DNA of 64,000 nucleotides from JAAXKN01 sp036261625 (GTDB lineage Bacteria; Bacteroidota; Ignavibacteria; Ignavibacteriales; SURF-24), in the NCBI GenBank assembly GCA_036261625.1, contig DATAKL010000048.1, positions 1 to 64,000 on the forward strand, given 5' to 3'. Made by a program: the position numbers and the translations under genes. Positions 24,276 to 33,015 of this stretch are shown here, in pieces (position 1 is the stretch's first letter; every line of letters begins with the position of its first letter). The notes beneath the pieces are model-generated. The model saw only the letters and a list, made by a program, of their open reading frames with translations, was not told the origin of the DNA and did no database searches.

Positions 24276-25382
24276 ATGGGGAGAACCGGATTTTATTTAA
24301 TGTTATTCCTAATCAGTATTTCCTTTTTCCAGTGCCGCAATGTTTCCAGACAAGACGAAGCTGTAAGGCTGCAGACTGACAATATTAAGTACAGAATAGT
24401 TTACTACATTCATGGCGACGGCAGCTACCTTTATCATGACAGCCAGGGAAGCGATATACAGGCCGATGTGAGAATGGTTAAGCAGGCAATTTCCGTTGCT
24501 GAAGGATTGCCCAATTCAGAAGTTTTTATTTTCCATCAGAAACCCAAGAGGCACTTCCTTTTCTTCTTCCCTCTTAAAGACGGGGAATTCTATTTCTTCA
24601 GAAATGGACAGTTGGTTGATAATGAATCTTATAACAGCAACCCTTCACTTCATAACCTGGACATCGAGGCGGCATTCTTCCGCGAGAACGCAGCTTACGT
24701 GCAGAACCTGCCCGGCAGGACGGTTAGAAACTTCTTCCTTTATTACGGCCATGAGATACCGGAGACCGACGGAAGAGGCTATAATGCCTCGTACCCTGAA
24801 AAACCGTTCAGTATAGACAATCTGGCCAATGCAATGCAGCTTTTCGAATCGATGCCACAAATAGGTGGTTCCAAATTCGACTTTCTGCTTCTATCTACGT
24901 GCTATAACGGAACCCCGGGCGTAATTTCCAAACTTATGCCTTATGCCAGCTATATTATGGCTTCCCCTGAATATCTCCATCTTTCCTATATCGATAGCGA
25001 TTACCTGAGGAAACTGCCTGAGGACTTAATGAACGGGAATTTGCACCTATACCTGAAACAGTTTGCAGAAAATGCATTTTTAAAGCTGAAGAGCAATACA
25101 CTGACAATGATTACGATTTCCCTTTATGATGCTGATAAGGTAAAAGATTTTCTTAACAATGGCTTCTTAAGGACTGAAATCCAAAACCGCCAGGAGGAAG
25201 AAACAGGTTCGGCCTCACGGGATTCTGTTAGCGCAGGATGCGTCGACTGCTCAAGAATGGCATCTTTCGACCTGAAGGATGCAGCTAAGGGAATTGATCT
25301 TTACTACAGTCCCCCGCATTTCGGAAGGTATAAAAACAAGCTTACACATTCAGGCTGGGGCTGCCCGGGAAGTGAGCGGTAA
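24276..25382 (+). CDS. Clostripain-like (C11, caspase-fold) lipoprotein
   Basis: A 368-aa protein with a signal peptide ending at a lipobox-like Cys (SISFFQC, residue 20), so probably lipid-anchored. The body resembles peptidase family C11: a YYIHGDGSYLYHD opening strand, a candidate catalytic His in LYYGHEIPETDGRGYN and a candidate Cys in LLLSTCYNGTPGV, followed by YIMASPEYLHL. Clostripain-like enzymes cut after Arg/Lys and are self-processing. Assignment is by motif; confirmation of the dyad needs alignment. ACGAGGAG stands 9 nt before the ATG. Confidence 0.7.
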   Translation: MGRTGFYLMLFLISISFFQCRNVSRQDEAVRLQTDNIKYRIVYYIHGDGSYLYHDSQGSDIQADVRMVKQAISVAEGLPNSEVFIFHQKPKRHFLFFFPLKDGEFYFFRNGQLVDNESYNSNPSLHNLDIEAAFFRENAAYVQNLPGRTVRNFFLYYGHEIPETDGRGYNASYPEKPFSIDNLANAMQLFESMPQIGGSKFDFLLLSTCYNGTPGVISKLMPYASYIMASPEYLHLSYIDSDYLRKLPEDLMNGNLHLYLKQFAENAFLKLKSNTLTMITISLYDADKVKDFLNNGFLRTEIQNRQEEETGSASRDSVSAGCVDCSRMASFDLKDAAKGIDLYYSPPHFGRYKNKLTHSGWGCPGSER

Positions 25383-25406
25383 TGCGTGCAGGAAAATCGG
25401 CAGTAT

Positions 25407-25437
25407 AATAGGCGGGAGATTTTCTCTCCCGCCTATT
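25407..25437. terminator. Two-way terminator
   Basis: A perfect 13-bp stem (AATAGGCGGGAGA, 25407-25419, with 25425-25437) and a 5-nt loop lies exactly between convergent genes and can end both. Confidence 0.9.
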
Positions 25438-25445
25438 AATTAGTC

Positions 25446-26951
25446 CTACCTGAAAAGATCTTCAACACTGATAACTTTTATATTTTCCGAAGGAATATCC
25501 AGCCTGTAGTCTTTAATAACCTTGTCCTCTTCGTATACCTTGTCTGTCTTTGGAGTAGAGTATGTAATAGGAGAAGGCGTATTCTTTTCAAGATCAGTCC
25601 TGAAGCTTTCAGCATCTTTGGTAACTATAGCAATTTTCATATTATCGTAATTCAGATACTTCTTAATCGCATTATTTACGTCCTCAAGAGTAAGCTCGTC
25701 CATCATTTTCCTGAAAGTCTCCAGATGACTCCCCTTTATGCCGTAGAATTTGTCGTCAATTGCATAACCAAGGCGCATTTCTGTCTCGGGAGCATAGTGC
25801 AGGGCATAATTCTTAAGGAATTTCCTTGTAAGCTCGAATTCCTCCTTTGTAAGTCCCTGACTGATAAAGTTCTTAACTTCGCGCAAGGCCTCTCTTAAGA
25901 CGAAGTGCCTGGTCTCGTTCGGAACAGGACGGATCCAGACTTCAAAAATCTGCTGACGGCGTGCCACGTTTACAGGGGGCATCTGGCGCTGTCCGCCGTT
26001 CGGGAAGTTTTCTATATAGCTGTAGTCGCCATAGTTTAATCCCCTTGCCTCACGGATCACCTGGTAAAGATGCGAGCTAGAATTCCTGTGCTCGCCAAGC
26101 CATGAATTTGCCACAGCAAGAGCATACCAGTCTTTTTGGCCTCTTGTAAGGCAGATCGGAAATCCGAAAGAAATGGCTGTTGCAGGTGCATCCTTATTGA
26201 CCATTACAACATTAAGGCCTTTTATCGCTTCAGGCGTAATTTTAGGAGCAATCTCATTCTTCCCCTCCGGAAGAGCCTGAAGGTCCTTCTGAAGTCTCCC
26301 GGCAAGCTTTTGCGAATATCCACCTGCTATGCCAAGAGTAAAGTTGTTCCTGTTGTAATACCTGTTATAGAAGTTCTTAACGTCATCAATTGTAATACTC
26401 CTGACACCGCTGATGGTACCCTCTTCGATGTGCCCGTAAGGGGTATTCTGGAACATAAAATCGTATAGAACGGCCTTACCCAGCTCTTCATCGCTGGAAT
26501 ACTTGAGTGTTGTAGTAAGATAATTAAGAGTTTCATCCTTTATTCTCTTGAAGTCACTTTCACTAAAACCGGGATGAAGAATCCCATCCAGGAAAAGAGG
26601 ATAATAAACCTCCAGGTTATCTTTATGCACCCTGCCTGAATAGACCGTCATTTCCGCTGATGCCGAAGCGCTGTAGCCCGCAGCAAGCGGGAATAGTTTT
26701 TCCAGAATTTCTTCATAACTGTTGTTCTTAGTTGCTCCCTCTGAGATGAGCCGTGCCGTAATATATGCAAGGCCCTCTTTCCCCTTGGGATCGTTCTGGG
26801 AGCCGGCCTTAAACCAGATCTTAAAAGAAACCGTCGGATCGTTTTTCACAGGCAGTAAAACGAGACTTTCTTTCATAGACTTCCCACCTTTTGTTTTTGC
26901 CCCTAAAGTGACAGTAAACATTATCAGAATACAGATTAATAAATATCTCAT
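25446..26951 (-). CDS. M16 family peptidase homologue lacking the zinc motif
   Basis: A 501-aa exported protein (signal peptide MRYLLICILIMFTVTLGA) of the M16 (pitrilysin/processing peptidase) fold. Where active members have HxxEH it has AYITARL (after KGKEGL), so zinc cannot be bound in the usual way. The conserved R/Y region near the C-terminus is present. It matches the non-catalytic partner of two-gene M16B systems. Its start overlaps the stop of the catalytic M16 gene by 4 bp. Confidence 0.88.
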   Translation of the reverse strand: MRYLLICILIMFTVTLGAKTKGGKSMKESLVLLPVKNDPTVSFKIWFKAGSQNDPKGKEGLAYITARLISEGATKNNSYEEILEKLFPLAAGYSASASAEMTVYSGRVHKDNLEVYYPLFLDGILHPGFSESDFKRIKDETLNYLTTTLKYSSDEELGKAVLYDFMFQNTPYGHIEEGTISGVRSITIDDVKNFYNRYYNRNNFTLGIAGGYSQKLAGRLQKDLQALPEGKNEIAPKITPEAIKGLNVVMVNKDAPATAISFGFPICLTRGQKDWYALAVANSWLGEHRNSSSHLYQVIREARGLNYGDYSYIENFPNGGQRQMPPVNVARRQQIFEVWIRPVPNETRHFVLREALREVKNFISQGLTKEEFELTRKFLKNYALHYAPETEMRLGYAIDDKFYGIKGSHLETFRKMMDELTLEDVNNAIKKYLNYDNMKIAIVTKDAESFRTDLEKNTPSPITYSTPKTDKVYEEDKVIKDYRLDIPSENIKVISVEDLFR

Positions 26952-28288
26952 AATTGGTTTTCTCCCCTGACTAAAACAACATTTCTCTTCTGAGGCATGA
27001 AGTAATACTGTGCCGCCTCACGTATATTTTCCGGGGTGATCTTTTCAAGTCCCGAGTAGAGCTCATCAACCACATCAATTCCGCCCGTAAGGGTAATAAA
27101 CTGCGGGAGGAATCCTGCCACATTATCCGGAGTATCAAGGTGCATCAGGAAAGAATATCTTTCTTTTTTCTTCAGGTCTTCGAGCTTTTTATTATCTACC
27201 AGTGTAGTCTGAAATTTTTCAAGTGTCTTATAGATCTCACTTTTAACGTACTCAACGTCACGGGGATCTTTTACCATAGAATATATGTAGAGCAATTTAG
27301 GATCGCGGCTGAAGCCGAAGTCGGCCTGTATAAACTGGACTTTCTGTTCCTTCAGGACAAGCTTTTTATAAATGTCGCTTGTCTCACCGAAAGCAAGGTC
27401 CCCGATTAAAACAGAAGAAAGTATGTTTTTGTTGCTGACATTAAAAGCATCCCCTTTATAAGATACGATTAAAAGAGGAAGCGTTTTGCCCGGATAGTTC
27501 ACAACCGTAGAGCGTTCCTGAGTCTGCGGAGGCTCGGGTGTAATATTCGGAGCAACGTAGCCCGGAGTCCATTTTGAGTAGTATTTTTTTACCAGCTTCA
27601 GAACGTTGTCTTTTTTAAAATCGCCTACAACCAGTATGACAACGTTTTCAGGGCGGTAATAGCGCTTAAAGAAGCTTAAGCTGTAGTCATACATGTTCGG
27701 CATATCCTTAATATCGGGTTCAAAGCCAATTGTCGTGTGCTTATAGGTATGCTTATCGAATGCCATATCCTGAAGCTTCTCGAAGGCAACCTCCCATGGA
27801 CTTGTCTTGCCCTTGCGGTACTCGCCGTAAACGGCGCCCGATTCGGTCTGGAATTCGCGCACATTGTATTTAAGATTCTGGAAGCGGTCACTCTCGAGCT
27901 CAATTACCCTTTCCAGGTCGTCGCTTGCAAAGTTCAGGTGAAAGACCGTCAGGTCATCGCTTGTATAGGCATTGGCATCGGCACCAAGGCTCGTAATGAT
28001 GCTGTCGTAGACAGGACCGGGATATTTATCTGTACCGCGGAACATCATGTGTTCGAAGAAATGTGCAAAGCCCGATTTCCCCGGCTCCCACTCATCGCGG
28101 CTGCCCGTTCTGACCACAGAGTAGTAAGAGACGAGCCCCGGGCTGTCCATCGGGACAAGGATAACTGTTAGCCCGTTGTCCAGTTTTGTTGTCGTATAGT
28201 CATAAGGAAATATCTTTTCTGCTTTCTGGCGAGCCATAGATACTCCTGCAATTAATATTAATATTCCTGCTAAAAAAGTCTTAAACAT
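26948..28288 (-). CDS. M16 family zinc metallopeptidase, catalytic member
   Basis: A 446-aa exported peptidase with a signal peptide (MFKTFLAGILILIAGVSMA), the zinc motif HFFEH at residues 76-80, and the distal Glu ligand in TESGAVYGEYRKG. M16B enzymes act as pairs in a clamshell, here with the zinc-less protein encoded directly downstream. Likely periplasmic breakdown of peptides. About 100 bp and a terminator separate it from the epimerase gene upstream of the next unit. Confidence 0.92.
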   Translation of the reverse strand: MFKTFLAGILILIAGVSMARQKAEKIFPYDYTTTKLDNGLTVILVPMDSPGLVSYYSVVRTGSRDEWEPGKSGFAHFFEHMMFRGTDKYPGPVYDSIITSLGADANAYTSDDLTVFHLNFASDDLERVIELESDRFQNLKYNVREFQTESGAVYGEYRKGKTSPWEVAFEKLQDMAFDKHTYKHTTIGFEPDIKDMPNMYDYSLSFFKRYYRPENVVILVVGDFKKDNVLKLVKKYYSKWTPGYVAPNITPEPPQTQERSTVVNYPGKTLPLLIVSYKGDAFNVSNKNILSSVLIGDLAFGETSDIYKKLVLKEQKVQFIQADFGFSRDPKLLYIYSMVKDPRDVEYVKSEIYKTLEKFQTTLVDNKKLEDLKKKERYSFLMHLDTPDNVAGFLPQFITLTGGIDVVDELYSGLEKITPENIREAAQYYFMPQKRNVVLVRGENQL

Positions 28289-28336
28289 TTTTTTCTCTCC
28301 ACGTAGATAAGGAAGATACTCATAAATAAAATGTCT

Positions 28337-28371
28337 GGAGGCGGCAGAAACTTTTCAGGTTCACCGCCTCC
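28337..28371. terminator. Terminator after the epimerase gene
   Basis: GGAGGCGG (28337-28344) pairs with CCGCCTCC (28364-28371) just beyond the stop codon of the leftward epimerase gene; a short T-rich run follows in that direction. Confidence 0.7.
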
Positions 28372-28386
28372 TAAAAAGGAAACCAG

Positions 28387-29535
28387 TTAGATTTTTGTAA
28401 TGCCTACGCCGGGCAGGTCGGTAAGTGTAACCTTTCCGTTAACGACTCTCATGCCTTTATATATGTCGTTGCTGATAAGAAGATTGCCGTCCAGGTCGGC
28501 CCAGTCACACTTGGGAGAAAGCTGTGCGGCAGCAGAAACAGCGCATGAGGTTTCTGTCATGCAGCCTATCATTACCTTCATCCCGAGCGAGCGGGCAAGC
28601 ACGAGCATTTTCTGAGCTTCCCTCATGCCGGTGCTTTTCATCAGTTTTATGTTGATGCCTGAATAAACGCCGTGCGCCTTTATGACGTCGGGAAGTCTCT
28701 GAACCGCCTCGTCTGCCATAGTTGGAAGAGGACTGTGCTCAGTAACCCAGGCATTTTCATCCACCATCTGCTTCGGCATCGGCTGTTCAACAAAAACAAC
28801 GTTGTGCTCCTTAAGCCAGTGGATCATATCAAGAGCATACTGTTTGTCCTTCCATCCCTGATTGGCGTCAACCGTAAGAGGCACATTTGTAACCGAACGG
28901 ATAGTTTCAATCATTTCCTTGTCGTTATCGAGTCCCACTTTAACTTTAAGGACCTTAAAGCCCTCGCCTCCGGCAATAGCTTCCTCGGTTTTCTTTCTTA
29001 CCACATCAGGCTTATCGATGCCGATTGTGAAAGTTGTGTTTGGTGTATTGTTCTTGTTATATCCCCAGATATTGTACCACGGCTCGTTCATGAGCTTTCC
29101 CAGGAGGTCGTGCAGTGCAATATCTACAGAAGCCTTTGCGGCAGGGTTGCCCGGAGCAATGGCATCGATATCGGAGAGAATATCGTCCAGATCGAAGGGA
29201 TTGGAGTAACGGCTTAAGTCGACCTTTGAGAGGAACTCAGTTACGGTTGCATGGGATTCCCCGAGATACGGGGGCATAGAGCCTTCTCCATAGCCTGTAA
29301 CGCCTTCATACTCTATTTCTGTAAGGACGACTGGTGTAGTTGAACGCGAAGCTTCGGCAACTGTAAAGACGTGTTTAAGTTCAAGTGTATACGGTCTGAA
29401 CCTGAATTTCATTTTTCCGGATTTCATAGTATTGATGTATTTATTGGCAAATAAGTTATTTGAGAACCCGCCCATAAGTGCGGTGCCGGCAGCAAGGCCG
29501 GAGGTTTTAAGAAAATCTCTTCTATTTTGTTTCAT
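28387..29535 (-). CDS. Enolase-superfamily dipeptide epimerase, exported
   Basis: A 382-aa member of the muconate-lactonizing/mandelate racemase group, most like L-Ala-D/L-Glu epimerase. Motifs: KVLKVKVG (acid/base Lys), TVDANQGW, FVEQPMP and MADEAV (metal ligands Asp, Glu, Asp), and INIKLMKSTG (second Lys). It starts with MKQNRRDFLKTSGLAAG, a twin-arginine signal, so it is exported folded; E. coli YcjG, its functional counterpart, is cytoplasmic. The upstream gene, overlapping by 14 bp, is an NlpC/P60 hydrolase, which supports turnover of cell-wall peptides outside the cytoplasm. Confidence 0.87.
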   Translation of the reverse strand: MKQNRRDFLKTSGLAAGTALMGGFSNNLFANKYINTMKSGKMKFRFRPYTLELKHVFTVAEASRSTTPVVLTEIEYEGVTGYGEGSMPPYLGESHATVTEFLSKVDLSRYSNPFDLDDILSDIDAIAPGNPAAKASVDIALHDLLGKLMNEPWYNIWGYNKNNTPNTTFTIGIDKPDVVRKKTEEAIAGGEGFKVLKVKVGLDNDKEMIETIRSVTNVPLTVDANQGWKDKQYALDMIHWLKEHNVVFVEQPMPKQMVDENAWVTEHSPLPTMADEAVQRLPDVIKAHGVYSGINIKLMKSTGMREAQKMLVLARSLGMKVMIGCMTETSCAVSAAAQLSPKCDWADLDGNLLISNDIYKGMRVVNGKVTLTDLPGVGITKI

Positions 29536-30730
29536 TTTCAGCCTTCAGTTTAAGATTGTTGCTTTTAATAAGTGATATTCCGTTCTTATCCAGCGAGGTA
29601 AGAATTCTTCTGGCTCTCAGGAATGTATCGAACCTGTGAGAGTTGAAATCTTTCTTCGACATATCGAGGCTGTTTATCCTTACCCTTCCGGAGGAATGAA
29701 TATACTCGCCGTTGCCGATATACATTGCAACGTGAGTTGCTTTTTCCTTAGTAGTTGCCGTAGCCTTGTTTCCAAAGAAAAGAAGATCTCCGGGCTGAAG
29801 ATTATCAAAGCCGTTTTTTGTATCAACCGGGTCGCCTGAATAAACCTGCTGCGAGGCATCGCGCGGCAGAATGACGCCGTTAAGATAATAAATTGTTTTT
29901 GTAAATCCGCTGCAGTCTAGCCCTTTGACCGATGTGCCGCCCCAGAGGTAAGGGATGCCCATGAGTGACTTCCCTGTTTTAATCAGGTTATCGGCTTTAG
30001 GATCGCGGCTTTGAAGCCATTTATCAAAGTCAATGCACGCATCCTTTGGGATAAAAGCCGTTCTTTTGTCAGGATATTCAACTTTTATAAATTCTTTTTC
30101 CTCACCCGCGGCCTTTAAGATGTTGCCTTTTACGATGTCTGAAACGTGAGCTGAATTAAGATCAGGTTCTGCCAGAGTAAAGCCGTAAAAAGCCGTATAG
30201 ATCACCTTGGGAGCCTGGTTCCACTGGTCGAACTCCGCCTTTGACATGGTCTGAACCCCGTCGCCGTCAACCCAGGCAATGTATTCATCAGGTGTCTGAA
30301 TGAGATACCATCCGTGATCCTTCTTCAGAACCTTTACAGAAGTGCCTAGCAGCCCCTGTGTGGCCATTTCAGCCGGATGGTCGTGGTTTGTCCTCAGATT
30401 TGCAACCGAGAGGTTAATTACACCGTAGGTTTTACCCTCAAGGTTCTTTGAGGGGAGAAGTGATATTTCGTCTTTTACCTGCAGTTTATTTTTCTTCAGC
30501 TCACTGAGGATCGTTTCTTTTGCAGAGGGGATATTTGTCTCGCCTCTTAAAACTACTGAACCGTTTTCCTCTAAAGCCTGAACGTTAAAGACAGCCGTAC
30601 GCTTGTCAGGCGCATACTGATGCTTTACTTTATCCAATAATTCTGTCATTTTTTTATTCTCTTGTGCACTGGTTAATGTCAATGATCCAATTAAAAAAAC
30701 AGTAAATAACAAATAAAAAATATTTTTCAT
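29522..30730 (-). CDS. Exported NlpC/P60 endopeptidase with SH3 domains
   Basis: A protein of 402 aa with a signal peptide (MKNIFYLLFTVFLIGSLTL), two SH3-like regions (about 110-260) and a C-terminal NlpC/P60 domain: nucleophile in GLDCSGFTK, His in THVAMYIGNG, third residue near YIHSSG. Such enzymes cut gamma-D-Glu-diamino acid bonds in peptidoglycan stem peptides. The GTG at 30739 is a weaker start than the ATG at 30730. It overlaps the epimerase gene, so hydrolysis of wall peptides and epimerisation of the released dipeptide look like one pathway. Confidence 0.88.
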   Translation of the reverse strand: MKNIFYLLFTVFLIGSLTLTSAQENKKMTELLDKVKHQYAPDKRTAVFNVQALEENGSVVLRGETNIPSAKETILSELKKNKLQVKDEISLLPSKNLEGKTYGVINLSVANLRTNHDHPAEMATQGLLGTSVKVLKKDHGWYLIQTPDEYIAWVDGDGVQTMSKAEFDQWNQAPKVIYTAFYGFTLAEPDLNSAHVSDIVKGNILKAAGEEKEFIKVEYPDKRTAFIPKDACIDFDKWLQSRDPKADNLIKTGKSLMGIPYLWGGTSVKGLDCSGFTKTIYYLNGVILPRDASQQVYSGDPVDTKNGFDNLQPGDLLFFGNKATATTKEKATHVAMYIGNGEYIHSSGRVRINSLDMSKKDFNSHRFDTFLRARRILTSLDKNGISLIKSNNLKLKAENETK

Positions 30731-30827
30731 ATAGCTCACTAAAATTAAATAATAAGATTAAAATACAGGGATTAATAAAGAACAATTAATTTTGAATATA
30801 AACACATTTCTCACGCATTAAAACTCT

Positions 30828-32759
30828 CTATGAACCGGCAGGCAGTGAGAAAGTAAAACAGCTGCCCTTTCCGGGCTGGCTTTCCACCAGTATTGTCCCC
30901 CCGTTTTTCTCTACAAACTCCTTGCAGATTAAAAGTCCAAGTCCTGTTCCCTTCTCCTGCTCAGTACCAAGCGTAGTTTTGTGTTCGCTCAGGCTGAAGA
31001 GTTTTGAGATCTGAAGGCTGTCCATCCCGCTCCCGTTATCAATAACAGAAATCATCACATTTTCATTTTCCCTTAAGACCTGAAGGCTGACTTTGCCCGA
31101 TTGCCCGGTAAACTTTATTGCATTTGAGATCAGGTTGCGCATTATGGTCTCTGTCATGTGTTTATCTGCAAAAACCCTGATATGCGGCTCAATTTCCTCT
31201 TCGAGCACTATTTTCTTTTTATCTGCATTGGCCTGATAAAGCTGAAGGATCTCACGGGCAAGTTCATTGAAATCAAATGCCTGCGGCTGAAAGTCGATTC
31301 TGCCCAGCTGAAGACGCGACCACTCCAGGAGGTTTTCAATCAGTTTATAAACGCCGCTGGCCGACTTGAAGATACTGCCTGCAAATTCCTTTATTTCCTC
31401 GGGCTTAAGCTCCTCGAGGTAATTTGTCATATATTCAGAAAAGCCGAGAAGAGCCGTAAAGGGACTTTTAAGATCGTGGGCTATTATGGAGAAGAGCTTA
31501 TCCTTCCCTGCATTAAGAGCTTTCAATTCCTCTTCATCGTGAATCTTTTCCGTAACGTCGAGCATCAGGCACATGCCGGAGGCAACGTCTCCGTATGCTT
31601 CCTTAATGGGCAATGTATGAAATTCGTAATATCTGTCAAAGAGCCTGTGAGTGAAAATATTCTCCTCACCATTGAGTGCTGCACGATAATATGGTTCTAT
31701 CAGTTTACACGTCTCCGAGGGATAAAGTTCCCATATTGTCTTACCCACAACCGAGTCCATTGTGGAGCTGGTTCTGGCAATGCCGTTGCCGTCGGCCACA
31801 ATGTAGCGCAGGTCCTTATCAAAAAGAATTACAGCGCCGTTTGGGAAATTCTGAGCCAGTATCCTGTAACGCTTTTCGCTCATCGAAAGCGCCTCTTCGG
31901 CAATTTTCCTTTCCGTTACATCGCGGTTGCTGCCACGTCTTCCAAGGAGAATTTTTTCGGGACCGTAGGCAGGCTGGCACATGTGTGCAATGTAGCGCAC
32001 CTGGCCGTCGCGTCTAATAATCCTTAACTCTATTTCCTTCTGCTCATTGTAATGGTCTTTTTCAGACAAATGCGACTGATAGAGCCCGATATCCTCCGGA
32101 TGAATAATGGATTCAAAAAGTTTAGGATCATTTTCAAATTCTTCTGCCGCATAACCGGAAATCCTCCTGCAGGAAGGAGAAGAATAGATAAAGCACCCAT
32201 CGGGACTCATCCAGAATTCCCAGTCGTAAGTGTTTTCAGCAACAATTCTGTACTTGGTTTCCGAGACCCTGAGGGCTGTTTCCACTTCCTTGCGTTTTGT
32301 TATGTCGGTGGAAATACTGACAACGCCCTTGACCCGGCCTTTTTCATCAAAATGCGGAATTTTATCCGTCTGAAGCCATTTAATACCCTCGGGAGCATGG
32401 AAAAGCTGTTCAATATTTCTAAGGGCTTTGCCAGTTTGTAACACCTCCCGATCCAGCAGAAGAAAATCAGCTGAATAGCCGGGGAAGAGTTCTGCGCTTG
32501 TCTTGCCGATCCACTTTGCTCTTGGAATTCCGCTTGCTTCAGCCAGAGCTTTATTGACATTCACATACCGGTCTTTTTCATCCTTATAGAAAATATATGA
32601 CGGTACGGAATCTAGTATTATTTCAAGACCGGAGACGGATATTTCCCGGGGCCCGGGCCCTGATGTGAAGTCGTTCATATCGAGTGAAGCCTCACCATCT
32701 CCCGGCTGCCGGTCGACTCTTATTTCCTGTTCAGATCCTGTACTATTATTATCATCCAT
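30828..32759 (-). CDS. PAS-domain sensor histidine kinase
   Basis: A 643-aa soluble kinase with three PAS domains (about 42-155, 166-285 and 296-405), a HisKA domain with His428 (IIAHDLKSPFTALLGF) and a HATPase domain (RNLISNAIKFT, DNGSGMD, GTGLGLLICKEF). No membrane segment is seen, so it senses an internal signal. No response regulator lies next to it. The signal is unknown. Standalone gene. Confidence 0.92.
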   Translation of the reverse strand: MDDNNSTGSEQEIRVDRQPGDGEASLDMNDFTSGPGPREISVSGLEIILDSVPSYIFYKDEKDRYVNVNKALAEASGIPRAKWIGKTSAELFPGYSADFLLLDREVLQTGKALRNIEQLFHAPEGIKWLQTDKIPHFDEKGRVKGVVSISTDITKRKEVETALRVSETKYRIVAENTYDWEFWMSPDGCFIYSSPSCRRISGYAAEEFENDPKLFESIIHPEDIGLYQSHLSEKDHYNEQKEIELRIIRRDGQVRYIAHMCQPAYGPEKILLGRRGSNRDVTERKIAEEALSMSEKRYRILAQNFPNGAVILFDKDLRYIVADGNGIARTSSTMDSVVGKTIWELYPSETCKLIEPYYRAALNGEENIFTHRLFDRYYEFHTLPIKEAYGDVASGMCLMLDVTEKIHDEEELKALNAGKDKLFSIIAHDLKSPFTALLGFSEYMTNYLEELKPEEIKEFAGSIFKSASGVYKLIENLLEWSRLQLGRIDFQPQAFDFNELAREILQLYQANADKKKIVLEEEIEPHIRVFADKHMTETIMRNLISNAIKFTGQSGKVSLQVLRENENVMISVIDNGSGMDSLQISKLFSLSEHKTTLGTEQEKGTGLGLLICKEFVEKNGGTILVESQPGKGSCFTFSLPAGS

Positions 32760-32959
32760 TATAGCCCCGCAAAGATCGATAATAAATAAACCGCAAATTT
32801 AACCATTCAAAGTTAACAAAATAATTTAAAATGAGAAACGCCTTGCAAAAGTAAAAACCGAAAAGCCCCCGGGAAAAGAATAAAATTGAAAATACAATGA
32901 ATAAAAATACTTCAAATTGCAGAAATTGCGCATCCATATCAGCCGGAATATAAAGGAAA

Positions 32960-32987
32960 CCCCCGAAAGGATTTTACCTGCCGGGGG
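32960..32987. terminator. Terminator after the FN3/T9SS gene
   Basis: CCCCCG (32960-32965) pairs with CGGGGG (32982-32987) about 30 bp beyond the stop of the leftward FN3 gene, followed by TTTCCTTTAT in that direction. Confidence 0.6.
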
Positions 32988-33015
32988 CTTAAAAAGGACA
33001 CCTGTTTCCGGGAAA

